Shown: positions 29,879 through 38,879, numbered from the stretch's first letter. The stretch is DNA of 64,000 bases from Xanthomonas bromi (GCF_900092025.1 NZ_FLTX01000047.1:1-64000); one strand, 5' to 3'. Program-made: numbers and translations. The notes: generated by a model not told the origin, from the letters alone.

Positions 29879-30817
29879 ATGAGCGCGCGCATTCCCACGC
29901 TGGACATCACCCGTTTCGACACCGACCGCGACGCCTTCGTCGCCGAGCTCGGCGCGGCCTATCGGCAGTGGGGCTTTGCCGGCATTCGCAATCACGGCAT
30001 CGCCCAGGTCGACATCGATGCCGCCTATGAGGTGTTCAAGGCATTCTTTGCGTTGCCGGAAGCGACCAAGCGCCGCTATCACGTGGAAGGCAGCGGCGGC
30101 GCGCGCGGCTATACCGCGTTCGGCGTGGAAACCGCCAAGGATTCCAAGCACTTCGACCTGAAGGAATTCTGGCACATCGGCCGCGAGATTCCGGACGATT
30201 CGCCCTATCGCGCGGTGATGCCGCCGAACCTGTGGCCCAGCGAAGTACCGGGCTTCCGCGAGCGCGGCTACCAGCTGTACCAGCAGCTGGATCAGCTCGG
30301 CTCACGCGTGCTCTCGGCGCTGGTCCTGCATATCGGCCTGCCGCAGGACTACTTCGTCGACAAGACCAACAACGGCAACTCGATCCTGCGGCCGATCCAT
30401 TACCCGCCGATCACCAGCGACGACATTCCGAATGTGCGTGCCGGTGCGCATGGCGACATCAACTTCATCACCTTGCTGGTCGGAGCCAGCGCCGCCGGCC
30501 TGGAAGTGCGCTCCAACGATGGCGAGTGGGTGCCGTTCACTGCCGACGCCGACACCATCGTGGTCAACATCGGCGACATGCTGCAGCGCCTGACCAATCA
30601 TGTGTATCCGTCCACCATCCACCGGGTGGTCAATCCGCCGGGAGAGCAGGCGCGCCAGCCGCGCTATTCGGTGCCGTTCTTCCTGCACCCCAATCCGGAT
30701 TTGCTCATTGACGTGCTGCCCTCGTGCATCAGCGCCGATAACCCCAGCCGTTACCCCGAGCCGATCACTGCGCATGGCTTCCTGGAAGAGCGCCTGCGCG
30801 AGATCAAGCTGAAGTAA
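29879..30817 (+). CDS. Isopenicillin N synthase-like 2OG-Fe(II) oxygenase
   Basis: A 312-residue non-heme iron oxygenase. The N-terminal DIOX_N-type domain (IPTLDITRFDTDRDAF, WGFAGIRNHGI) precedes the double-stranded beta helix. The iron ligands are His191 and Asp193 (AHGDINFITLL) and His248 (STIHRVVNPP). Arg262 and Ser264 (PRYSVPFFLHP) are the R-x-S pair that binds 2-oxoglutarate. Similar proteins are widespread in proteobacteria with unknown substrates, and nothing here points to antibiotic synthesis. It appears to be a single-gene unit. ATG 29879 gives the usual N terminus. Confidence 0.88.
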   Translation: MSARIPTLDITRFDTDRDAFVAELGAAYRQWGFAGIRNHGIAQVDIDAAYEVFKAFFALPEATKRRYHVEGSGGARGYTAFGVETAKDSKHFDLKEFWHIGREIPDDSPYRAVMPPNLWPSEVPGFRERGYQLYQQLDQLGSRVLSALVLHIGLPQDYFVDKTNNGNSILRPIHYPPITSDDIPNVRAGAHGDINFITLLVGASAAGLEVRSNDGEWVPFTADADTIVVNIGDMLQRLTNHVYPSTIHRVVNPPGEQARQPRYSVPFFLHPNPDLLIDVLPSCISADNPSRYPEPITAHGFLEERLREIKLK

Positions 30818-31027
30818 TCCAGCGCGCGTCGGAGTGCGTTGCGCGCAGCCAATAGCTGTGCTCGCAATAGGGTTGGTGACGATTGCCACATATTCATTCA
30901 CGAAGTTCCGCTCGCGTCCGGTTAAAGCTTGCGTTCACTCCCGCCGATAACCCAGTCTGATCGCTAGCGCGACGTCGGACTCGCCTGGCGCCCGCTACCG
31001 ATTGCATAAGGTTGGGGACGCTTGCGC

Positions 31028-31711
31028 ATGCGATGGTTCAAACGGGTGGGTGTGGTGTGTGTGCTGGCCGCGTATGCCGTCTCAGGGGCGGTAGCGGCCA
31101 CGTCTGTTGGCGTGACCGTGGCCGACGCCAATGGCGTGTTGGTCGATGCGGTCGTGAGTCTGGAGCCTGCGCGGCCGGTGGCGCCTGGCGCGGTCAAGAC
31201 CGTGGAAATGGACCAGATCAACTCGCAATTTGTGCCTGCCGTGCTGGCAGTGCGCACCGGCACCCTGGTGCGCTTTCCGAACAACGACCAGATTCGCCAT
31301 CAGGTCTATTCGTTCTCGCCGGCCAAGCGCTTCGAACTGCCCCTGTTCCAGGGCACCACGGCTACACCGGTGCGTTTCGATCAGGCTGGCCTGGTCATCA
31401 TCGGCTGCAATATCCACGATTGGATGCTGGGGTACATCGTGGTGCTGGAGACACCGTACTTCGGCAAGAGCGGCAGCGATGGCCGCGTCCAGCTTGACGC
31501 GCCTGCGGGCAATTACACGCTGCGTGTCTGGCATCCGCGCATCAAGGGCGCTGCCAGCAGCCAGCCGCTGGTGATCGCACGCGATGCGGTGCAGCGCCGC
31601 GTTACCCTGCAGACCACCGGCACCGCTCCGGTCGTGGCGCCAGCGGATGCGCGCGTGCGCGCGCTGCAAGACAAGTTCCGTAACGCCGACCCGAAGAAGC
31701 CGCGTCCATGA
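31028..31711 (+). CDS. Secreted cupredoxin-like (methylamine-utilization type) copper protein
   Basis: A 227-residue exported protein. The signal peptide (VGVVCVLAAYAVSGAVAA) is followed by a carboxypeptidase-regulatory-like strand region (VTVADANGVLVDAVVSLEP) and a plastocyanin/azurin-type domain. A type-1 copper site is readable: His91 (RHQVYSF), Cys127, His130 and Met133 (CNIHDWMLG). The family is often annotated as methylamine utilisation protein; no methylamine genes are present. ATG 31028 has GGGGAC about nine bases upstream. The stop overlaps the start of the GGDEF/EAL gene, and this is the first gene of a four-gene operon. Confidence 0.85.
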   Translation: MRWFKRVGVVCVLAAYAVSGAVAATSVGVTVADANGVLVDAVVSLEPARPVAPGAVKTVEMDQINSQFVPAVLAVRTGTLVRFPNNDQIRHQVYSFSPAKRFELPLFQGTTATPVRFDQAGLVIIGCNIHDWMLGYIVVLETPYFGKSGSDGRVQLDAPAGNYTLRVWHPRIKGAASSQPLVIARDAVQRRVTLQTTGTAPVVAPADARVRALQDKFRNADPKKPRP

Positions 31712-34074
31712 GGTCGATGCGCCTGCATACCCGCATCGCGGCCTTGTTGGTGCTGGTCGTGCTTGGCACGCAGGCGCTGACATTTGTTGCCGTGCAGGTG
31801 GCGACCGAGCGCAGCGTCAAGGCGCAGCTTGGCGAAGAGCTGGAAATCGGGCAGCGGGTCTGGCAACGCATCAACGTGCGCCGCGACGAGCAGTTGGTGC
31901 AGTCGGCGTCGGTGCTGGCCGACGATTTCGGGTTCCGGGCGGCCGTCGCCAGCGGCGATATACCGACCATGCAATCGGCCTTGCGCAACCACGCCGCGCG
32001 CATGTCGGCGCAAACCGCGTTGTTGCTGTCGCCGGATGGCGAATTCCTGACCGGCCTGGCCGATGTGCCGCAGGCCGAACAACTGCGTGCGGTGCAGGCA
32101 TTGCTGCAACAGGCCCAGCGCGATGGACGCGCGGTAGGCGTGGTGGCGCTGGATCAGCACATCGTGCGGCTGGCGGTGGTGCAGGTGCTGGCGCCGAACC
32201 GGGTCGGCTGGATCGCGATCGGCAACGAATCCGGCGATGGCCTGGCACAGGATTTCCGCAGCACCACCGGGCTGGATGCCACCTTCTTTACCGATGGCCC
32301 TCCGGTGCGCGTGCTTGCCTCCACGATGGAGCCATCGGCGCGTGCCGAATTTGCGCAACAACTGCCCGCGGCTGAGAAGGTGCAGAGTGCATCGATCCCG
32401 TTGACGCTGGGTGAGTCGCGCTATCTGGTCAGGCTGCAAACGATCCAGGGCGACAGCCATGTGCGGGTGGCATTGCAGGCATCGTTGGACCGCGCCGTGG
32501 CGCCATACCGCATCCTCAAGCTGCGCATCCTGCTGCTGGCCGGATTGGCGACCGTTGCTGCACTGGGTGTGGCGATTTTTCTTGCGCGCAGCGTGAGCAA
32601 GCCGGTTGCGCAACTGGTACAGGCCGCGCGGCGCATCCAGCGCGGCGATTACCACACCGCCTTGCAGGTGCCGCCCGGTCGCGAGCTCGCCGAACTGGCC
32701 GACAGTTTCGGGCGCATGCAGCACCAGATCGCCAGCCGCGAGCAGCACATCCTGCATCAAGCCCGGCACGACGCCTTGACCGGGCTGCCCAACCGGATCT
32801 GGTTGCTGGAGCGGTTGAAGGAGGTGGTGGAGCAGACCGTGGCATCCGGGGGTACCGCCGCGGTGCTGATCCTGGATCTGGAGCGCTTCAAGGAACTCAA
32901 CGACAGCCTGGGCCACGACTTCGCCGACCAGGTGTTGGTGGAGGCCGGGCGCCGGCTGGTGGAGGTCGTGCAGGAGCCCAATCTGGTGGGCCGGCTGGGC
33001 AGCGATGAATTCATGGTGGTGGTGGCGCACGCCGACGCGGCCAGCGTGCAGCAGGATGCGCAGCGCCTGCTGCTGCAGCTGCGTCGTCCGCTGGTGCTGC
33101 CGCAGGCGCGCATCCAGCTGGAAGCCAGCATCGGTATCGCCTTGATTCCAGACCATGGCGCCGACCCGGATACCTTGTTGCGCCGCGCCGATATCGCGCG
33201 GCGGCAAGTTGGCACCACAAGCGCCATTGGCGCCAGCGTCTATCGCCTGGGTCAGGACGAACAGCATCTGCGGCGTTTGCGCCTCACTGGCGATCTGCGT
33301 CAGGCCATCGGCGCCAACGAGCTCACCTTGCGCTTCCAGCCCAAGATCTGTCTGCGCAGCGATCAGGTCGAGCAGGTCGAAGTGCTGGTGCGCTGGCATC
33401 ATCCGGTGCTTGGCCCGATCGGCCCGGACGAATTCATCCCGCTCGCAGAGCACTCCGGCGTGATCCATCCGCTCACCCGCTACGTGCTGGACGAAGCGCT
33501 GCGCTGCCAGGCGCAATGGCGCGCGCAAGGGCTGGTGCTGGGCATGGCGATCAACCTGTCCGCGCTCGATCTGTCCGACCCTGGCTTGCCCGACTTCGTA
33601 CGCGGCCGTCTGGAGCATCACGCCGTACCGGCGCATTCGGTCACGCTGGAATTGACCGAAAGCGCCTTGATGCGCGATGTCGAATTCGCGCTGCACATGC
33701 TGCATCAGCTACGCAGTGTGGGCGTGCGCCTGTCCATCGACGACTTCGGTACCGGCTATTCCTCCTTGGCCCAACTCAAGCGCATGCCGGTGAACGAATT
33801 GAAGATCGACAAGAGTTTCGTCATGCAGTTGGCCGAAGGGACCGACGATGCCTTCATCGTCCGCAGCACGATCGATCTGGGCCATAACCTTGGCCTGAGC
33901 GTCATCGCCGAAGGCGTCGAAAACACCACCGCGCTGGCGTTGTTGCGTGGTTATGGCTGCGACATGGTGCAGGGCTATCTGTATTCACCGCCTCTTGAAG
34001 AGGCGCCGCTGGTGGCCTGGTGCATGCGCCAACTCGGCATGACCTCGGCGACGCACGCAGGCGTGCAGCGATGA
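31708..34074 (+). CDS. Membrane sensor with HAMP, GGDEF and EAL domains
   Basis: A 788-residue cyclic-di-GMP protein. Two membrane helices (residues 8-30 and about 271-293) enclose a periplasmic sensor of about 240 residues, followed by a HAMP linker. The GGDEF domain has DALTGLPNR (about 354) and DLERFKELNDSLGH, but its signature reads GSDEF and no RxxD inhibitory site precedes it. The EAL domain starts EVLVRW instead of EALVRW and keeps AINLSALDL, LELTESALM, IDDFGTGYSSL, LKIDKSFV and AEGVE. Phosphodiesterase activity therefore looks intact; cyclase activity is doubtful. The periplasmic partner is probably the cupredoxin or a ligand it handles. Confidence 0.9.
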   Translation: MRSMRLHTRIAALLVLVVLGTQALTFVAVQVATERSVKAQLGEELEIGQRVWQRINVRRDEQLVQSASVLADDFGFRAAVASGDIPTMQSALRNHAARMSAQTALLLSPDGEFLTGLADVPQAEQLRAVQALLQQAQRDGRAVGVVALDQHIVRLAVVQVLAPNRVGWIAIGNESGDGLAQDFRSTTGLDATFFTDGPPVRVLASTMEPSARAEFAQQLPAAEKVQSASIPLTLGESRYLVRLQTIQGDSHVRVALQASLDRAVAPYRILKLRILLLAGLATVAALGVAIFLARSVSKPVAQLVQAARRIQRGDYHTALQVPPGRELAELADSFGRMQHQIASREQHILHQARHDALTGLPNRIWLLERLKEVVEQTVASGGTAAVLILDLERFKELNDSLGHDFADQVLVEAGRRLVEVVQEPNLVGRLGSDEFMVVVAHADAASVQQDAQRLLLQLRRPLVLPQARIQLEASIGIALIPDHGADPDTLLRRADIARRQVGTTSAIGASVYRLGQDEQHLRRLRLTGDLRQAIGANELTLRFQPKICLRSDQVEQVEVLVRWHHPVLGPIGPDEFIPLAEHSGVIHPLTRYVLDEALRCQAQWRAQGLVLGMAINLSALDLSDPGLPDFVRGRLEHHAVPAHSVTLELTESALMRDVEFALHMLHQLRSVGVRLSIDDFGTGYSSLAQLKRMPVNELKIDKSFVMQLAEGTDDAFIVRSTIDLGHNLGLSVIAEGVENTTALALLRGYGCDMVQGYLYSPPLEEAPLVAWCMRQLGMTSATHAGVQR

Positions 34075-34943
34075 GCGCGTGTCTGCGCGTCGCACTGATC
34101 GCGTCGGCAATGGTTGGCGTGTTCGCGCCACTGCCTGCACTGGCCGGCGACGGGCGCCTGCTCGCCACTGGCGGCGTGTCGACGATCGAAGGCAGTAGCG
34201 GCGGCGGCATCGTGCCGTGGGCCACGTTATCCGGTTACGGGACGCGCGACGAACTCGGCACGATTGTGTTTGCCACGCATGTGGACAGCGGCGATTACCG
34301 CCTCGACGTGCAGGGCGCTGCGCTCACGGTCGGCAATCGTCTGGAGTTGTCGCTTGCCCGCCAGCGTCTGGACCTGGGCGCCTTGCAGGACCGGCTTGGC
34401 TTGCCATGGAATGCGCTTGGCCAGGACGTGTTTGGCGCCAAGCTGCGCCTGGCCGGCGATCTCGTCTACGGCAATGCGCCGCAAGTCAGCCTGGGCGTGC
34501 AGTACAAGCGCGTGCGCAACGGCACCTTGCCGCTGGCGATCGGTGCGCGCGACGACCACGGCACCGACGTCTACGTCAGCGCAAGCCGCTTGTTGCTGCA
34601 GGGCGCCGGCGGGTATCAGTTGCTGCTCAACGGGACCTTACGCGCCACGCGCGCCAACCAGACCGGCTTGCTCGGCTTCGGCGGCGATCGTCGCAACAGC
34701 TATCGTCTGATGCCCGAAGTCGCTGCCGCTGTGGTGCTGTCGCCGTCCTGGGCGGTGGGTGTGGAATATCGCGACAAACCCAATAACCTCGGCTTCGCGC
34801 GCGAGCAAGCGTGGGCAGATGCATTCGTCGCCTGGTTTCCCAGCAAGCATGTCTCGTTGAGCGCGGCGTGGGCCGATCTTGGCGACATCGCCACGCTTGC
34901 CGATCAGCGCGGTCCTTATCTCTCTTTGCAGGTGGCGTTCTGA
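34071..34943 (+). CDS. DUF3034-family outer-membrane beta-barrel protein
   Basis: A 290-residue protein with a signal peptide (VFAPLPALAG cleavage region). The rest is alternating beta strands without long hydrophobic helices. It starts TGGVSTIEGSSGGGIVPWAT and ends PYLSLQVAF, with the terminal phenylalanine typical of outer-membrane barrels. The pattern is that of DUF3034, a family of unknown function. It overlaps the GGDEF/EAL gene by four bases and the globin gene by one. A channel for a small or redox-active ligand is an inference from the fold only. Confidence 0.78.
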   Translation: MSACLRVALIASAMVGVFAPLPALAGDGRLLATGGVSTIEGSSGGGIVPWATLSGYGTRDELGTIVFATHVDSGDYRLDVQGAALTVGNRLELSLARQRLDLGALQDRLGLPWNALGQDVFGAKLRLAGDLVYGNAPQVSLGVQYKRVRNGTLPLAIGARDDHGTDVYVSASRLLLQGAGGYQLLLNGTLRATRANQTGLLGFGGDRRNSYRLMPEVAAAVVLSPSWAVGVEYRDKPNNLGFAREQAWADAFVAWFPSKHVSLSAAWADLGDIATLADQRGPYLSLQVAF

Positions 34944-35371
34944 TGAATCGATGGTTGCGCTGGCCCTTGCTGTGCATGCTGGGCCTGACAAGCGCCTGCG
35001 CCAGCACGCAACCGCGACAGACGCTGTACGACGAGCTTGGCGGGCAAGCCGGCATCGAAGCGCTGGTGGAAACCATGCTCTCGCGCATCGCCGACGACCA
35101 ACGCATCGTCGATAAGTTTGCACGCGTCAATATCGCCATGCTCAACGAGCGCCTGGTGCAGAAGTTCTGTCATGTCGCCGACGGCCCATGTCCCGACACT
35201 GCCAAGTCGATGCAGCAGGCGCACGCGCACCTGGCCATCCGCGAAGGCGACTTCAACGCCTTGGTCGAAGATCTGAACTGGGCGATGGATCAGCGCAAGA
35301 TTCCGCGCCGCACGCAAAATCGCCTGCTCGCACGTCTGGCAGCCATGCATGGCGAGATCGTCAATCACTGA
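34943..35371 (+). CDS. Lipoprotein group I truncated hemoglobin
   Basis: A 142-residue protein with a lipoprotein signal (LLCMLGLTSAC, lipobox Cys19), so the globin is likely anchored in the envelope. The truncated-globin fold begins LYDELGGQAGIEALVETML. The proximal heme histidine is predicted at His94 in SMQQAHAHLAI, and EDLNWAMDQRKIP matches the G helix. Two cysteines (Cys76, Cys83; KFCHVADGPC) lie before the F helix and could form a disulphide. Group I truncated globins bind O2 or NO; most are cytosolic. Its ATG shares one base with the DUF3034 stop. Confidence 0.85.
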   Translation: MNRWLRWPLLCMLGLTSACASTQPRQTLYDELGGQAGIEALVETMLSRIADDQRIVDKFARVNIAMLNERLVQKFCHVADGPCPDTAKSMQQAHAHLAIREGDFNALVEDLNWAMDQRKIPRRTQNRLLARLAAMHGEIVNH

Positions 35372-35574
35372 GGGCGGTGATTGGTTCTAGCGCTGGCGGT
35401 CAGGCGCGCGAGCCGATGCTGCCATGCAGTGGGCAGGCGCGCTTTCGAACCTCTGGACGAGCGATGCATGCGCTTGCGTGGTCGTCGCACGTCCTCCGAA
35501 CGACCAGCCTGCGTACAGCCACGAAGCGCCGCTGAGCAGATGCGGAATCTCTCACTCAGCCAGTCCGCGGCCGC

Positions 35575-36375
35575 TCAATCCAGCGGCCGCACCCGATGTG
35601 AGCCGCGCGCCATCAGGCGTAAGGCGACCGCATGCGGCAGCAGCCGTAGTGCGGCATTGACCAGCCGATAGCGCCAGCCGGGCACTGCCAGCACCTGGCC
35701 GCGTTCCAGCGCGGCGATTCCGTACTCCGCCACCGCGTCGGCCTGTAGCCAGGCCCAGGCGGGCAGGGTGGACATCGCGTTGCGGGTGCCGGTGACATCG
35801 TGGAATTCAGACCACGCAAAGCCTGGACACAGCGCGCACACCTTCACCGCGCAATCGGCGTTTTCCAGCGCCAGCGATTCGCTGAAGCGCAGCATGAAGC
35901 TTTTGCTGGCCGCATACAGGGTCTGCCCGTCAGCGCTTGGCGTCAGCGCCGCGAACGAGGCCACGTTGAGAATGCGGCCCTGGCCGCTGGCGCGGATCAT
36001 CGGCAACAGTCGCCAGGTCAGCTCGCACACCGCGCTGACCATCACCTGCAGAAAGCGCGCATGCGTGGCCCAGTCGTTGTGCAAATACCGGCCCGGCACA
36101 CCGTAACCGGCATTGTTGACCAGCGTTCCCACGGTCCAGCCATTGTGTTGAATCTGCCTCGCCAACGCCTCGGCCGCCGCAGGGTCGGCCAGATCGGCTG
36201 GCAGCACTTCCACCCGGACAGTGCTGCGCAATTCGTCGGCCAATGCCTGCAGCCGGTCCACCCGGCGCGCAGTCAGGATCAAAGGCACGCCGCGCCTGGC
36301 GTACGCGCGCGCAATTTCGCGGCCGATGCCGCTGGAAGCGCCGGTGATCAACGCAAAGACAGGCGAATCGGACAT
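35575..36375 (-). CDS. Short-chain dehydrogenase/reductase
   Basis: A 266-residue classical SDR. The cofactor motif is TGASSGIG at residues 11-18 with ARR at 36-38, followed by NNAG (87-90). Catalytic residues are Ser140, Tyr154 and Lys158 (LYAASKSF). The C-terminal 50 residues are hydrophobic and basic (PGWRYRLVNAALRLLPHAVA), suggesting membrane association as in several SDRs of unknown substrate. It is divergent from tpiA, with a 112-base shared promoter region. Confidence 0.9.
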   Translation of the reverse strand: MSDSPVFALITGASSGIGREIARAYARRGVPLILTARRVDRLQALADELRSTVRVEVLPADLADPAAAEALARQIQHNGWTVGTLVNNAGYGVPGRYLHNDWATHARFLQVMVSAVCELTWRLLPMIRASGQGRILNVASFAALTPSADGQTLYAASKSFMLRFSESLALENADCAVKVCALCPGFAWSEFHDVTGTRNAMSTLPAWAWLQADAVAEYGIAALERGQVLAVPGWRYRLVNAALRLLPHAVALRLMARGSHRVRPLD

Positions 36376-36487
36376 GGCAGGTTCCTGGAAGGAGAGGGAT
36401 GGGACATGCGGCGGACAGAAGTGTGCCGATTGCTGGCAGACCTTGAGCTATTCTGTCGCCTGTCTTCAACTCAGGGACCTGCGCCTG

Positions 36488-37243
36488 ATGCGTCGTAAAA
36501 TCGTTGCCGGAAATTGGAAGCTGCATGGCAGCCGCGCCTTCGCCACAGAACTGGTGGCCAAGCTCGCCGCGCACATGCCCCTGGAGGGTGTCGACGTCGT
36601 CATCCTGCCGCCACTGCCTTACCTCGGCGACCTGATCGAGGATTTCGAGGCGCATCACCTGGCGTTCGGAGCCCAGGACGTCAGCAGCAATGAGCAGGGC
36701 GCCTATACCGGTGAGGTGTCGGCTTCGATGCTGGTCGATGTCGGTGCCGGCTACGGGCTGGTGGGTCACTCCGAGCGCCGCCAATACCATCAGGAAAGCA
36801 GCGAGCTGGTGGCGCGCAAGTTCGCCGCCGCCATCCATGCCGGGCTGATTCCGGTGCTATGCGTGGGTGAATCGCTGGAGCAGCGTGAAGCCAGTCAGAC
36901 TGAGGCAATCCTGCGTGCCCAGCTCGAACCGGTCCTGGCGCTGGTCGGCAGTGCCGGTTTCGCGGGCGCGGTGCTGGCCTACGAACCGATCTGGGCCATT
37001 GGCACCGGCCGTACCGCCACCCCGGAGCAGGCCCAGGCCGTACACGCCTTCCTGCGTGGCGAAGTCGCGAAAGCGGATGCTAGAATCGCCGACTCTCTGC
37101 CCATCCTGTACGGGGGCAGTGTCAAGCCCGACAACGCCAGCGAGCTGTTCGCACAGCCCGATGTCGATGGCGGGCTTGTCGGAGGCGCCTCCTTGGTGGC
37201 CGAAGATTTCCTGGCCATTGCGCGTGCGGCGGCCGCTTGTTAA
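36488..37243 (+). CDS. tpiA: Triosephosphate isomerase
   Basis: A 251-residue TIM-barrel enzyme interconverting dihydroxyacetone phosphate and glyceraldehyde-3-phosphate. Active-site residues are Asn9 and Lys11 (AGNWKLHG), His94 (VGHSERR) and Glu166 (AYEPIWAIGTG). The phosphate loop GGSVKPDN is near the end. ATG 36488 is the family start although the frame is open for about 270 bases upstream. secG follows after 33 bases, and the tpiA-secG pair is common in gammaproteobacteria. Confidence 0.96.
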   Translation: MRRKIVAGNWKLHGSRAFATELVAKLAAHMPLEGVDVVILPPLPYLGDLIEDFEAHHLAFGAQDVSSNEQGAYTGEVSASMLVDVGAGYGLVGHSERRQYHQESSELVARKFAAAIHAGLIPVLCVGESLEQREASQTEAILRAQLEPVLALVGSAGFAGAVLAYEPIWAIGTGRTATPEQAQAVHAFLRGEVAKADARIADSLPILYGGSVKPDNASELFAQPDVDGGLVGGASLVAEDFLAIARAAAAC

Positions 37244-37276
37244 CCCATTAAGTTTTGTCCGGGGACGGATTTCGAA

Positions 37277-37738
37277 ATGCTGATGTTGATCCTCAATGTG
37301 GTCTACGTGCTGGTCGCGCTGGCGATGATTGCGCTGATACTGATGCAGCGTGGCGCAGGTGCGGCGGCCGGTTCCGGCTTCGGTGCCGGCGCCTCTGGCA
37401 CCGTGTTCGGTTCGCAGGGTGCGTCTAACTTCCTGTCCAAGTCGACAAAGTGGCTGGCGGTGGTGTTTTTCAGCATCAGTCTGTTCATGGCGTGGTACGC
37501 CACCCACGGCGCGCGTCCGACCGATCAGAACCTGGGTGTGATGTCGCAGTCCGCCACCCCGGCGCCGGCTGCGGCCGGCGAGCTGCCCAAGGCGCCGGCT
37601 GCCGGTGCCGTGCCGACCGCGCCGTCGCAGCCTGCTCCTGCCGCCGCGTCGGCTGCGGCACCAGCGCAGTCCGCACCATCGCAACCGGCGCCTGCAGCAC
37701 GCGAAGAAAACGCTTCAGAGCCAGCACAAAAACGCTGA
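37277..37738 (+). CDS. secG: Preprotein translocase subunit SecG
   Basis: A 153-residue component of the SecYEG channel. Two membrane helices (LMLILNVVYVLVALAMIALI at the N terminus and WLAVVFFSISLFMAWYA at about 60-76) flank the conserved glycine-rich loop with GAGASGTVFGSQGASNFL. The C-terminal 70 residues are an Ala/Pro/Gln/Ser-rich tail, which makes the protein longer than E. coli SecG (110 residues). tRNA-Leu follows directly. Confidence 0.95.
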   Translation: MLMLILNVVYVLVALAMIALILMQRGAGAAAGSGFGAGASGTVFGSQGASNFLSKSTKWLAVVFFSISLFMAWYATHGARPTDQNLGVMSQSATPAPAAAGELPKAPAAGAVPTAPSQPAPAAASAAAPAQSAPSQPAPAAREENASEPAQKR

Positions 37739-37787
37739 AGCCGGTTACAATACGCTGCGCACTGGGATGCCCAGCGGCGCAACGTAT

Positions 37788-37872
37788 GCCCAGGTGGCGG
37801 AATTGGTAGACGCACTACCTTGAGGTGGTAGCGACTTAGGTCGTAGGGGTTCGAGTCCCCTCTTGGGCACCA
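37788..37872 (+). tRNA. leuU: tRNA-Leu (GAG anticodon)
   Basis: A complete 85-base cloverleaf with encoded CCA. The acceptor arms are GCCCAGG and CTTGGGC (one G-U pair). The anticodon stem-loop is CTACC-TTGAGGT-GGTAG with GAG at positions 34-36. The long variable arm of class II tRNAs and the T arm GGGGTTCGAGTCCCC are present. It lies between secG and nuoA. A TACAAT at 37746-37751 may be its -10 box. E. coli leuU has the same anticodon and also follows secG. Confidence 0.97.
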
Positions 37873-37977
37873 TTGTTTGGCTGCAGTTCCTGTGCATTGC
37901 GGTTCGCTGCGCGCGGGTCCTGCCTATACCCCATGCCGGCACGCGGCGCGTGCGGGCAGAGGCAAGAGAGAATCGCT

Positions 37978-38334
37978 GTGCTGGCCGAATATTTGCCGAG
38001 TCTGCTGTTTCTGGTTGTTGCCACTGGCATCGGCATCGTGTTGATGCTGATTGGTCGGTTCCTCGCTCCGCGCAGCCCGGACGCGCGCAAGCTTTCGCCG
38101 TACGAGTGTGGCTTCGAAGCATTCGAAGACGCGCGCATGAAGTTCGATGTGCGCTACTACCTCATCGCGATCCAGTTCATCGTGTTCGACCTGGAAATCA
38201 TCTTCATCGTGCCGTGGACGCAGGTGTTCATGGAGATCGGCGCACGTTCGCTGGTCACCATGGGTCTGTTCGTCGGCATGTTGTTCCTCGGCTTTATCTA
38301 CGTGTGGAAGAAGGGAGCGCTGGAATGGGAGTGA
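37978..38334 (+). CDS. nuoA: NADH-quinone oxidoreductase subunit A
   Basis: A 118-residue complex I membrane subunit with three helices ([54 protein letters not shown]). The conserved loop [22 protein letters not shown] contains the quinone-gate cysteine. The GTG start at 37978 has AGAGAG upstream; MLAEYLPS is the usual family N terminus. It opens the 14-gene nuo operon. Confidence 0.95.
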   Translation: MLAEYLPSLLFLVVATGIGIVLMLIGRFLAPRSPDARKLSPYECGFEAFEDARMKFDVRYYLIAIQFIVFDLEIIFIVPWTQVFMEIGARSLVTMGLFVGMLFLGFIYVWKKGALEWE

Positions 38335-38879
38335 TTCAGACCCTGGATCGTCTGATGACCAACCCGATGCCGGAAGGCCGGGTGGAGGACATCCTGCGCC
38401 CGGAAGGCGAAAACCCGCTGCTCGAAAAGGGCTACGTGACCACCAGCGTCGATGCGCTGCTGAATTGGGCGCGCACCGGTTCGATGTGGCCGATGACGTT
38501 CGGCTTGGCCTGTTGCGCCGTCGAGATGATGCACGCGGGCGCTTCGCGTCTGGATCTGGACCGCTACGGCGTCGTGTTCCGCCCGTCGCCGCGCCAGTCG
38601 GACGTGATGATCGTTGCCGGGACCCTGGTCAACAAGATGGCTCCGGCGCTGCGCAAGGTCTACGACCAGATGCCGGATCCGAAGTGGGTCATCTCGATGG
38701 GTAGCTGCGCCAACGGCGGCGGCTACTACCATTATTCGTATTCGGTGGTGCGCGGTTGCGACCGCATCGTGCCGGTGGACATCTATGTCCCGGGCTGCCC
38801 CCCGACCGCCGAGGCGCTGGTCTATGGCATCTTGCAGCTGCAAAAGAAGATCTGGCGTACCCAGACCATCGCGCGCTGA
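38325..38879 (+). CDS. nuoB: NADH-quinone oxidoreductase subunit B
   Basis: A 184-residue subunit that carries iron-sulphur cluster N2, the last electron carrier before quinone. The ligand cysteines are in [20 protein letters not shown] and [11 protein letters not shown]. It begins ten bases inside the end of nuoA, so the two are coupled. Length and motif order are standard. Confidence 0.97.
   Translation: MGVIQTLDRLMTNPMPEGRVEDILRPEGENPLLEKGYVTTSVDALLNWARTGSMWPMTFGLACCAVEMMHAGASRLDLDRYGVVFRPSPRQSDVMIVAGTLVNKMAPALRKVYDQMPDPKWVISMGSCANGGGYYHYSYSVVRGCDRIVPVDIYVPGCPPTAEALVYGILQLQKKIWRTQTIAR

Noticed and set aside
29879..30817. Antibiotic biosynthesis (isopenicillin N synthase)
   Set aside because: Only the fold and the iron and 2-oxoglutarate residues match. 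No neighbouring beta-lactam genes are present, and such oxygenases are common housekeeping paralogues.
30818..31027. Sigma-54 promoter before the cupredoxin gene (TGGCGC...TTGCA)
   Set aside because: The spacing between the two elements is too long for a sigma-54 site.
31028..31711. Methylamine utilisation gene
   Set aside because: The family name is inherited from database usage. No methylamine dehydrogenase or MauG genes are nearby.
31513..33705. 730-codon open frame on the minus strand opposite the GGDEF/EAL gene
   Set aside because: A shadow of the real coding strand, whose domain motifs are clear.
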